Positions 7,118-13,670 of a stretch of 14,062 nucleotides of DNA are shown piece after piece. Each line of letters opens with the position of its first letter. Position 1 is the first letter of the stretch. Under the pieces are notes generated by a model. It had not been told where the DNA came from, searched no databases, and was given only the letters and a program-made list of their open reading frames with translations. The DNA is from an uncultured bacterium (GTDB taxonomy: Bacteria; Pseudomonadota; Gammaproteobacteria; Burkholderiales; Burkholderiaceae_E). The translations under genes were made by a program, and so were the position numbers. Where the stretch lies: the NCBI GenBank assembly GCA_903864485.1, contig CAIPGD010000019.1, forward strand, positions 1 through 14,062, read 5' to 3'.

Positions 7118-8854
7118 ATGTCTTCCCAACCGATGCAGTCTGCAGAGCTTTCTAAGCCCGTCGGAATTCGGGCGCAAGTTTACGCTGCGCTTTTTGACAC
7201 CAATCGCCCGGGCAATTACCAGGAGCGGTTTGATAGCTTTACGGCGACGCTCATCGTGGCCAATTTGCTCGCACTCATGCTCGAGCATGTCCCGGCGATT
7301 CATGAGGCCAATGCGGGGCTTTTCCACGTCTTCGACATGTTTTCGCTGGTCGTATTCACTGTCGAATATGTGTTGCGCTTTTACACCGCGCCTGAGATGC
7401 CGGAGCTCAAGGGCAAAGGCCTCACGCGGCTACGCTGGGCGACTCAGCCGATGTCGATCATCGACCTCGCCGCCATTCTTCCGTTTTATTTGTCGCTCTT
7501 TATTTCGGTCGACTTGCGAGCACTCAGAGCGCTGCGTCTGCTACGCCTGCTCAAACTGACGCGCATCCTCGTTCCGGCCATTCGCGAGTTTCGCGAGCGC
7601 AACGTCGGTCGGACCTTCCGCCAAAAAGTGCATTCGCTCTTTTTCATGACGCCGCAGTCAGGCGCGCTCGGTTCGATGATCGACAGCTTTTTTGCCTTCT
7701 GGGTTTTGCTGTCGGTTGTTGCCGTGATTTTGGAGACGGTGCAGTCGATTCATGACCCGCTGGCCTTTGAATTCAAGGTGCTGGACTACATCGCGGTCGC
7801 CTTGTTTTCAACCGAATATCTGGCGCGCATCTACTGCATCCCGGAAGACGCAGAGTTCAAGCACCGCTACACCTTCATGTCGCGTCTCAAATATGGAACG
7901 ACAGGCGGCGCGTTGATTGATTTGGTCGCGATCGCACCGTTTTTCCTCGAGCTCTTCCTGAATCACCTGTTCGATTTGCGATTTATGCGGGTGTTCCGTC
8001 TGCTGCGCTTGCTCAAGCTCACGCGCTACAGCGGCGCGATGGGGACGCTCATGAAGGTGATGGCGCGCGAAAAAGACACGATGAACGCTGCCAATTTCGT
8101 GCTCGTCCTGATCATCATTCTGACCGCGAGCTTGGGCTACCTGTTTGAGCACGAGGCGCAGCCGGACAAATACGAGAACATCCCTCAGTCGATTTATTGG
8201 GCGGTGATTACCCTGGCAAGCGTTGGGTATGGCGATATTTCGCCGGTAACGGGTCTTGGCCGCGGCCTCACGGCGATTCTTGCGATGCTGGGGATTGCTT
8301 TGTTTGCAATCCCGGCTGGTCTTCTGGCTTCGGCATTTACTGACCAGTTGCGGATTGACCGTGCGGACTTTGAGACCAAAGTGCGCGAGGCCCTTCACGA
8401 TGGTGAGGTCAACAAGATAGAGCGCGAGATGCTCGCAGCCGAAGCCAAATCCCTTCACATGGCCCCATCAGAGGTTGATCGGGTCATCGCGAAGGTCAAG
8501 CGCCTGCTGGTCGAGGAGGCGCGCGACGAAGCGGAACGTGTCAAACAACAACACGAGCGAGCGAGTTCTCGTGAGTTGATGGAACAAATCCGGCACGAGG
8601 GCGGTCATGGCGGTCAGGGTGGGGCTAGCGGGTCGGCTCAAACCGGTTCAGGGGCGCCAGCCATGACGATTCCCGTGGATGCCCTGGCGGCTCAGCCTGA
8701 GCTGGCGTTTGAGCAGGCCCGACTGGTCATTTCACGTCTTCGCATGATCCGGGCCTCATTGCCCGACTCGGCGCCTGTCGATGCGATGTTTGCGGATCCG
8801 ATCCGCGGCAATGTGCAAGACCTCAAGCTCTGGCAGGCGTTGGCGAAAAGGTAA
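7118..8854 (+). CDS. Voltage-gated K+-type channel with two tandem voltage-sensor domains and one pore
   Basis: This is a 578-residue inner-membrane ion channel. Voltage sensor 1 has S1 (39-57), S2 (69-88, Glu83), S3 (112-128, Asp116) and S4 (132-149) with six charges every third residue: R134, R137, R140, R143, K146, R149. It is followed by a soluble linker and no pore. Voltage sensor 2 repeats the plan: S1 (189-207), S2 (219-238, Glu233), S3 (264-280, Asp268) and S4 (286-303) with R288, R291, R294, R297, K300, R303. Then come S5 (about 325-343), a pore helix and filter TLASVGYGD (365-373, K+-type), and S6 (382-408). The tail has a helical segment (420-465) reminiscent of TerB-like domains, a charged coiled-coil-like stretch (465-492), a Gly/His-rich hinge (494-512) and a C-terminal helical part. 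Residues 17-90 and 167-240 align without gaps with 24 of 74 identities by hand, so the sensor was duplicated. Ordinary bacterial Kv channels have one sensor. K+ selectivity is inferred from the filter; the physiological role is unknown. Confidence 0.9.
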   Translation: MSSQPMQSAELSKPVGIRAQVYAALFDTNRPGNYQERFDSFTATLIVANLLALMLEHVPAIHEANAGLFHVFDMFSLVVFTVEYVLRFYTAPEMPELKGKGLTRLRWATQPMSIIDLAAILPFYLSLFISVDLRALRALRLLRLLKLTRILVPAIREFRERNVGRTFRQKVHSLFFMTPQSGALGSMIDSFFAFWVLLSVVAVILETVQSIHDPLAFEFKVLDYIAVALFSTEYLARIYCIPEDAEFKHRYTFMSRLKYGTTGGALIDLVAIAPFFLELFLNHLFDLRFMRVFRLLRLLKLTRYSGAMGTLMKVMAREKDTMNAANFVLVLIIILTASLGYLFEHEAQPDKYENIPQSIYWAVITLASVGYGDISPVTGLGRGLTAILAMLGIALFAIPAGLLASAFTDQLRIDRADFETKVREALHDGEVNKIEREMLAAEAKSLHMAPSEVDRVIAKVKRLLVEEARDEAERVKQQHERASSRELMEQIRHEGGHGGQGGASGSAQTGSGAPAMTIPVDALAAQPELAFEQARLVISRLRMIRASLPDSAPVDAMFADPIRGNVQDLKLWQALAKR

Positions 8855-9911
8855 TCACATGATCGGCGTCAAATCGGACGCCGATCTGTTCGCCCACTGC
8901 GTGATCGTGGTGGCTCGGGACCATGGCCAACATGGTCGCGCCGCTCGGTAAACGCAGCGTATACAGAAAGTCAGCACCACGAAATGCCTTGCGGACGACC
9001 TCGGCCTGCAAGGGGCTGGCGTCATCGTGAACCACATCATCGGGACGCAAAAGCACGGTGACGCGTCCTTGTGCATCGGCGTTGCGCTCGAGAGATGATC
9101 GATCCGCATCCGGTATCGGGAGCGTCCCGCATTCCATTTCAAGCAGCGCCGTGGTGCCTTGGACAATGCGCCGCCCCGGCAGGAAGGCGCCCAGTCCGAT
9201 GAAGTCTGCGACCACCCGGCTGGCAGGTCGGTGATAGAGCATCCATGGGGCGTCCCACTGCTCTATGCGGCCTTCATGCATGACCCCAATGGTGTCGGCC
9301 ATCGCGAACGCTTCGAGTTGATCGTGGGTGACCAGCAGGGCGGTCGTGCCATCGGCCTGCAGGATCTCTCGCACCTCGATCGCCAGTCGCTCGCGCAGAT
9401 CGGGGTCCAGGTTTGAAAACGGCTCATCCATCAACAGCAACCGGGGCCGCGGAGCCAGCGCCCGAGCGAGTGCGACGCGCTGTTGCTGGCCTCCGGATAG
9501 CCCCTGCGTGCCCCGTTTGCCCGCATCGGCCAAGCCGACAAGGGCGAGCAACTCGGCGACCCGCTCGGCCCGCTCAATCTTTGTCCAGTGGCGCAATCCG
9601 AAAGCGACATTCTCGGCCACGGTCAGATGCGGGAAGAGGGCGTAATCCTGAAAAACCACCCCAACACCGCGCTGCTCCGGGGCGACTACGTGGTCGGGAC
9701 CTGCGATGTGAACGCCGTCTAGACGAATTTGACCAACGCTCGGGGCAATGAACCCTGCAATCGCCCGCAACACAGTGGTCTTGCCGCATCCGGATGGGCC
9801 GAGCACGCAGCCGATCTCTCCGCGCTCGAGGTTCAGCGACATCGCCCGCACCACCGGGTCAGTGGTCCCGGGGAAATGCACCGTGAGTTGATCGATCTCA
9901 AGAAGTGGCAT
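8823..9911 (-). CDS. fbpC: ABC transporter ATP-binding protein, Fe(III)-type (FbpC-like)
   Basis: This is the cytoplasmic ATPase powering an importer. It has 362 residues: Walker A GPSGCGKT (38-45), Q-loop Gln88, signature LSGGQQQR (138-145), Walker B LLLMDE (158-163), D-loop SNLD (166-169) and H-loop His196, then a C-terminal TOBE-like regulatory region (about 235-355). Length and the EPFSNLDPDLRERL segment fit the FbpC/SfuC/AfuC group; a spermidine/putrescine or sulfate-type ATPase is the alternative. The divergent neighbour is an FbpB-like double permease, which supports iron. The gene is separated from its permease by opposite orientation, unusual for fbpABC operons. The ATG at 9911 has no clear Shine-Dalgarno sequence. 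Its 3' end overlaps the channel gene tail to tail by 32 bp. Confidence 0.9.
   Translation of the reverse strand: MPLLEIDQLTVHFPGTTDPVVRAMSLNLERGEIGCVLGPSGCGKTTVLRAIAGFIAPSVGQIRLDGVHIAGPDHVVAPEQRGVGVVFQDYALFPHLTVAENVAFGLRHWTKIERAERVAELLALVGLADAGKRGTQGLSGGQQQRVALARALAPRPRLLLMDEPFSNLDPDLRERLAIEVREILQADGTTALLVTHDQLEAFAMADTIGVMHEGRIEQWDAPWMLYHRPASRVVADFIGLGAFLPGRRIVQGTTALLEMECGTLPIPDADRSSLERNADAQGRVTVLLRPDDVVHDDASPLQAEVVRKAFRGADFLYTLRLPSGATMLAMVPSHHDHAVGEQIGVRFDADHVITFSPTPARA
8861..8886. terminator. 10-bp perfect inverted repeat at the convergent gene ends
   Basis: GATCGGCGTC (8861-8870) and GACGCCGATC (8877-8886) form a perfect 10-bp stem with a 6-nt loop, starting 6 bp after the channel stop codon. 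It lies within the fbpC reading frame, near its 3' end. On the plus strand no clean T-tract follows, so intrinsic termination is uncertain. It may also stabilise the 3' end of the channel mRNA or block antisense reading. The repeat is seen directly; the role is inferred. Confidence 0.5.
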
Positions 9912-9922
9912 GAATGCGAATG

Positions 9923-9930
9923 ACTATAAT
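9923..9930. promoter_or_regulatory. Overlapping divergent -10 elements between fbpC and fbpB
   Basis: The plus strand has a perfect TATAAT (9925-9930), giving a start site near 9937 and a leader of about 24 nt before the permease. The minus strand has TATAGT (9923-9928) reading toward fbpC, which would leave a very short leader; TAGAAT on the minus strand (9944-9949) is an alternative. Neither direction has a good -35 hexamer. The perfect palindrome TTCATGAA (9936-9943) next to it is a possible operator; it does not match the Fur consensus well. Confidence 0.45.
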
Positions 9931-9960
9931 TTAGATTCATGAAATTCTAGCGCGCCTGTT

Positions 9961-11556
9961 TTGACTGCCACCCGTTCCTTGCATCTCGTTGCGACTGCTG
10001 CTGCGTTGTTGGTGATCGCGCCCGTGGTGGCAGTTCTGTTTCAGTCGGTGCTCGGCGAGGGGCAGGGCACGATCGCCCATCTGGTTCAAACGGTCCTGCC
10101 GCGCTTTGTTCTTGCGTCGATCGAGTTGGCGGCTGCCGTGCTCACGCTGACCCTCCTGATGGGTGTGGGCTGTGCCTGGTTAGTGGCTGCTTTTGAATTC
10201 CCCCTGCGTCGGTGGCTGATACCCGCCCTAGTGCTGCCACTGGCCGTACCGGCTTTTGTGATGGCATATTCGTACACCGATGCGCTGGATTCATCAGGTA
10301 GCGTTCGTCGAGGGATGGCGCAATTGACCGGTGGGTTAATCGGCGGTCCAGGCCGTTGGTTCGAGATTAGATCGATGGCAGGCGCTGCGACGATGCTCAG
10401 CCTCGCCCTGTATCCCTATGTCTTTTTGCTCGCTCGCGTGGCCTTTGCGGAGCGCAGTCAAGCGCTTGCAGATGCGGCCCGAAGTCTTGGAATTTCTGGA
10501 CTGATGTTGTGGTGGAAAGTAACGATCCCAGCAGCGCGTCCAGCGATTGTGGCGGGCGCCGCACTGGTTTTGATGGAGACGCTGGCCGACTTTGGCGCCG
10601 TGTCGTACTTTGCTGTGGATACATTGTCCGCGGGCATCTATCGGGCATGGCAAGGCATGGGGGACTCGGTCGCTGCTGCCCGTCTAGCCGTGATTTTGCT
10701 GGTCGGTCTGGGTGCTGTGGCCTGGGTCGAGCGGCGCTTTCGCAGCCAGCTCGAGTCCCCACCCCGGGTCGGACGGGCGGCCCCCAGACGCCCCCTTCGC
10801 GGCGCCAGCGCTTTCTGGGCGGTGGTTGCGTGTGCGACCCCGGTGGTGCTCGGCTTCCTTGCGCCAGTGCTTTTGCTGGTCCGGGCCGCCGGATTTGCGG
10901 ATGAGGGTTTTGACGAGCGAATTTGGTCCTGGACCTTGAATTCGGCCCTGCTGGGTGCCAGCGGCTCGGTTGTTACTGTTGCGGGGGCCTTGTTGGCCGC
11001 ATATGCCGTCCGGTTTGCGCCGGGGGCCTGGACGGTGTGGGCCGCCCGAGTGGCCTGTAGCGGTTATGCCCTGCCAGGCGTTGTGATCGCGGTCGGGATG
11101 TTAGCGATTCTGCAATTAGCGGATTTGGTGGGTATGCATTGGTTGCGCGGTGGCCTTTGGGTTCTGGTTTGGGCCTATAGCGTCCGCTTTTTTTCAGTCG
11201 CCTTTCAGTCCTTACAAGCTGGGCTCAAAAGGATCAGTCCCGCGATGGATTCAAGTGCTCGCTCCTTGGGTGAAGCTCCGGGAGGCGTCTTGCGCCGGGT
11301 TCATTGGCCCCTTTTAAAGCCATCTTTGGGCGTTGCAGCATTGCTGGTGTTTGTCGATGGCTTAAAGGAGTTGCCGGCTACGCTCGTCTTGCGTCCTTTT
11401 GACTTCGACACGCTAGCGGTCGTGGCCTATCAGTTTGCATCGGATGAACGCCTCGCGATGGCGGCTGCGCCATCGTTGGTGATTGTCGCGCTTGCGCTCA
11501 TTCCAACCGGTTGGCTTGCGTGGCGTGTTAATATTGTCGGCTCTGCAGGCGCGTAG
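9961..11556 (+). CDS. fbpB: ABC transporter permease, fused double domain, Fe(III)-type (FbpB-like)
   Basis: This is the membrane part of an importer, 531 residues, with two binding-protein-dependent permease domains fused (about 12 predicted TM segments). Each half has an EAA loop that contacts the ATPase: ADAARSLG...IPAARPAI (170-196) and MDSSARSLG...WPLLKPSL (429-456). LADFGAVSYF (208-217) and DGLKELPATLVLRPFDFDTLAV (466-487) are typical of FbpB/SfuB-type ferric iron permeases. The start is the TTG at 9961: the frame upstream reaches a TGA at 9940 with no ATG or GTG, and no Shine-Dalgarno sequence is visible. It pairs with the divergent ATPase. The ferric-binding protein (FbpA) gene is not in this window. 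The stop codon TAG lies inside the tRNA-Val gene, giving a 10-nt overlap. Confidence 0.9.
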   Translation: MTATRSLHLVATAAALLVIAPVVAVLFQSVLGEGQGTIAHLVQTVLPRFVLASIELAAAVLTLTLLMGVGCAWLVAAFEFPLRRWLIPALVLPLAVPAFVMAYSYTDALDSSGSVRRGMAQLTGGLIGGPGRWFEIRSMAGAATMLSLALYPYVFLLARVAFAERSQALADAARSLGISGLMLWWKVTIPAARPAIVAGAALVLMETLADFGAVSYFAVDTLSAGIYRAWQGMGDSVAAARLAVILLVGLGAVAWVERRFRSQLESPPRVGRAAPRRPLRGASAFWAVVACATPVVLGFLAPVLLLVRAAGFADEGFDERIWSWTLNSALLGASGSVVTVAGALLAAYAVRFAPGAWTVWAARVACSGYALPGVVIAVGMLAILQLADLVGMHWLRGGLWVLVWAYSVRFFSVAFQSLQAGLKRISPAMDSSARSLGEAPGGVLRRVHWPLLKPSLGVAALLVFVDGLKELPATLVLRPFDFDTLAVVAYQFASDERLAMAAAPSLVIVALALIPTGWLAWRVNIVGSAGA

Positions 11557-11623
11557 CTCAGTTGGTTAGAGCACCACCTTGACATGGTGGGGGTCGTTGG
11601 TTCGAATCCAATCGCGCCTACCA
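11547..11623 (+). tRNA. tRNA-Val, anticodon GAC
   Basis: A complete 77-nt cloverleaf can be drawn: acceptor AGGCGCG/CGCGCCT (7 bp perfect), D-arm GCTC/GAGC, anticodon arm CCACC-TTGACAT-GGTGG with anticodon GAC (11581-11583), a 5-nt variable loop GGGTC, T-arm GTTGG/CCAAT with loop TTCGAAT, discriminator A and an encoded CCA (11621-11623). It decodes GUC and GUU. It closely resembles E. coli tRNA-Val(GAC). The first 10 nt overlap the end of the permease gene, so it may be transcribed from the permease side and released by RNase P. It lies 76 bp upstream of thrS. Confidence 0.97.
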
Positions 11624-11642
11624 GATTTCCTCTGAAATCCGG
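11621..11642 (+). other. Hairpin directly after the tRNA CCA
   Basis: GATTTC-CTCT-GAAATC (11624-11639) is a perfect 6-bp stem with a tetraloop. It extends past one mismatch to pair the CC of the CCA end with GG at 11641-11642. No T-tract follows, so it is not a standard terminator. It could act in 3' processing of the tRNA or form part of the thrS leader. Confidence 0.35.
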
Positions 11643-11699
11643 TAGCCAAATCCGATCCTCAATTCCGATCGCCAAAACTCCGCTGGGGTTGACTCATTC

Positions 11700-13610
11700 A
11701 TGATCCTGACTCTGCCTGACGGGTCGACCCGTACGTTCGCCTCTCCCGTGACCCTGGCCGAGTTTGCTCAGTCGATCGGACCTGGCCTGGCCAAAGCGGC
11801 ATTGGCCGGAAAGATCGATGATCAGCTGGTCGATCTATCCACCCGTATCGAGCATGACGCGCGGGTCTCAATCGTGACCGACCGTGATGCAGAGGGGGTT
11901 GATGTCATCCGGCACTCAACGGCTCATCTGCTGGCCTACGCGGTCAAGTCGCTATTCCCCGACGCGCAGGTCACGATTGGACCGGTGATCGACAACGGTT
12001 TTTATTACGATTTTTCGTACAAGCGGCCGTTCACACCCGAGGACCTTCTAGCGATCGAAGCCCGCATGTCCGAGCTTGCCCGCAGGGACGAACCCGTCGT
12101 CCGCGAGGAATGGGACCGCGATACTGCGGTCGGGTTCTTCAAATCGATCGGCGAGCACTACAAGGCCGAGATCATTGCGTCGATTCCAGCCGGTGAGCCG
12201 ATTGGTCTTTACCGAGAGGGCGACTTCATCGATCTGTGCCGTGGCCCACATGTGCCGTCAACAGGCAAGCTCAAGGTCTTCAAGCTCATGCGTCTGGCTG
12301 GCGCTTATTGGCGCGGAGATTCAAACAACGAGCAGCTCCAGCGGATTTATGGGACGGCGTGGGCTCGCAAAGAAGATCAGGACGCCTATCTGCACATGCT
12401 CGAAGAGGCTGAGCGGCGTGATCACCGTCGGCTTGGACGAGAGCTTGATTTTTATCATTTTCAGGACGAAGCGCCAGGGCTGGTTTTTTGGCACCCTAAG
12501 GGCTGGACGCTATGGCAACAAGTCGAACAGTACTTGCGCGGCATTTATCGCGATAACGGCTATCTAGAAGTCAAAGCCCCACAGATTTTGGACCGTACCC
12601 TGTGGGAAAAAACGGGGCACTGGGATAACTACCGCGAGGCAATGTTTACGACCGAATCTGAGAACCGGTCCTACGCGCTTAAGCCGATGAATTGTCCGGG
12701 TCATGTGCAGATTTATAAGAGCTCGCTGCGTTCCTACCGCGATCTGCCCTTGCGATTTGGCGAATTCGGGCAGGTGCACCGGAACGAACCCTCTGGGTCG
12801 TTGCACGGATTGCTTCGGGTGCGTGGTTTCACGCAGGATGATGGTCATATCTTCTGTACCGAAGATCAGATGGCAGACGAGTGCACGCGCTTCACCGAAG
12901 TCGTGCAACAGGTTTACCGCGACTTCGGATTTACTAACATTTTGTACAAAGTGGCTTTGCGCCCGGAAAAGCGCATCGGTGACGACGCCATTTGGGATCG
13001 CGCCGAGGGTGCTTTGATTGAAAGCCTGCAGCGGTCTGGCGTCGAAGTCGTTCTCTCGCCAGGCGAAGGCGCGTTCTACGGCCCGAAGATCGAGTACACC
13101 CTCAAGGACGCCATCGGTCGGATGTGGCAGGTGGGCACGATGCAGGTCGACTTCTCGATGCCCGGTCGACTGGGCGCCGAGTACGTCGCCGCGGACAACA
13201 CGCGCCAGGTTCCTGTGATGTTGCATCGGGCGATTGTCGGATCAATGGAACGGTTTGTTGGGCTGTTGATTGAACAGTTCGCCGGAGCGCTACCGGTTTG
13301 GCTCGCCCCGGTCCAGGCCGTGGTGGCATCGATTACCGATGCGCAGTCCGATTACGTCGCCAATGTTGCGCAAACGCTGCGTTCGCAGGGCTTGCGCGTG
13401 GACGCCGATTTGCGCAACGAGAAGATCAACCTTAAGATTCGGGAACACAGCCTGCAGAAAGTGCCTTATTTGCTCGTGGTGGGCGAAAAAGAGCGCCAGG
13501 CTGGGACGCTGGCGGTGCGCGCCCGTGGTGGGGTCGATCTCGGATCGATGACAATCGCAGAGTTCACGGCACGCCTCGCGTCTGAAGTTCACACTCGAAG
13601 CGACCCCTAA
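11700..13610 (+). CDS. thrS: Threonyl-tRNA synthetase
   Basis: This essential cytoplasmic enzyme charges tRNA-Thr with threonine. It has 636 residues, close to the usual 640. It has a TGS domain (1-60), the editing domain with His72/His76 of HSTAH and Cys180/His184 of DLCRGPH, the class II catalytic core with the zinc ligands Cys332 (MNCPGH), His383 (DDGHIF) and His509 (LHRAIVGSMERF), equivalent to E. coli Cys334, His385 and His511, and a C-terminal anticodon-binding domain (about 530-630). All key residues are present. A weak GGGG lies 11 nt before the ATG. E. coli ThrRS represses its own mRNA through a tRNA-like leader; I could not draw such an operator in the 76-bp leader here. Confidence 0.98.
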   Translation: MILTLPDGSTRTFASPVTLAEFAQSIGPGLAKAALAGKIDDQLVDLSTRIEHDARVSIVTDRDAEGVDVIRHSTAHLLAYAVKSLFPDAQVTIGPVIDNGFYYDFSYKRPFTPEDLLAIEARMSELARRDEPVVREEWDRDTAVGFFKSIGEHYKAEIIASIPAGEPIGLYREGDFIDLCRGPHVPSTGKLKVFKLMRLAGAYWRGDSNNEQLQRIYGTAWARKEDQDAYLHMLEEAERRDHRRLGRELDFYHFQDEAPGLVFWHPKGWTLWQQVEQYLRGIYRDNGYLEVKAPQILDRTLWEKTGHWDNYREAMFTTESENRSYALKPMNCPGHVQIYKSSLRSYRDLPLRFGEFGQVHRNEPSGSLHGLLRVRGFTQDDGHIFCTEDQMADECTRFTEVVQQVYRDFGFTNILYKVALRPEKRIGDDAIWDRAEGALIESLQRSGVEVVLSPGEGAFYGPKIEYTLKDAIGRMWQVGTMQVDFSMPGRLGAEYVAADNTRQVPVMLHRAIVGSMERFVGLLIEQFAGALPVWLAPVQAVVASITDAQSDYVANVAQTLRSQGLRVDADLRNEKINLKIREHSLQKVPYLLVVGEKERQAGTLAVRARGGVDLGSMTIAEFTARLASEVHTRSDP

Positions 13611-13650
13611 CCACCAATCTGCGGTCTGAACCGCTGAGGGGTCTTTTTTT
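13602..13650 (+). terminator. Terminator-like structure between thrS and infC
   Basis: GACCCCT (13602-13608) pairs with AGGGGTC (13637-13643), followed at once by seven T (13644-13650) and then AATTTT. A second hairpin GCGGT-CTGA-ACCGC (13621-13634) sits inside the loop. The left arm contains the last thrS codons and the T of its stop codon, so a ribosome terminating thrS would cover that arm. The long asymmetric loop makes it weaker than a textbook terminator; partial read-through into infC is likely. Confidence 0.6.
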
Positions 13651-13657
13651 AATTTTC

Positions 13658-13663
13658 AGGAGA
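13658..13663 (+). promoter_or_regulatory. Shine-Dalgarno sequence of infC
   Basis: AGGAGA lies 7 nt before the ATC at 13671, the ideal distance. It has no good match to the ATG at 13695, so it decides the start in favour of the rare codon. Confidence 0.85.
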
Positions 13664-13670
13664 AGCAAAC

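Noticed and set aside
7808..8458. A 216-codon minus-strand open frame opposite the channel
   Set aside because: Antisense shadow; rich in Gln/Arg/His as expected from reading the opposite strand of hydrophobic codons.
7118..8854. Possibility that the channel is a two-pore (2 x 6 helix) channel or two genes fused by sequencing error
   Set aside because: Only about 38 residues link the first S4 to the second S1, with no S5, filter or S6, and the frame is open throughout without a sign of frameshift.
9928..9946. A Fur box in the fbpC/fbpB gap
   Set aside because: AATTT and AAATT form a small dyad, but the match to the GATAATGATAATCATTATC consensus is too poor to call.
11651..11670. TCCGATC repeated twice in the thrS leader
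   Set aside because: Only 7 bp, two copies at a 13-bp distance, with no dyad or known consensus; chance is enough.
11430..11675. An 81-codon open frame on the minus strand reading through the tRNA
   Set aside because: It encodes the phrase GFEPTTPTMSRWCSNQLSYAP, a well-known artefact from translating the antisense of tRNA genes. It overlaps fbpB and tRNA-Val and has no independent support.
12564..13226. A 220-codon minus-strand open frame opposite thrS
   Set aside because: Antisense to a highly conserved gene, no motif and no start signal.
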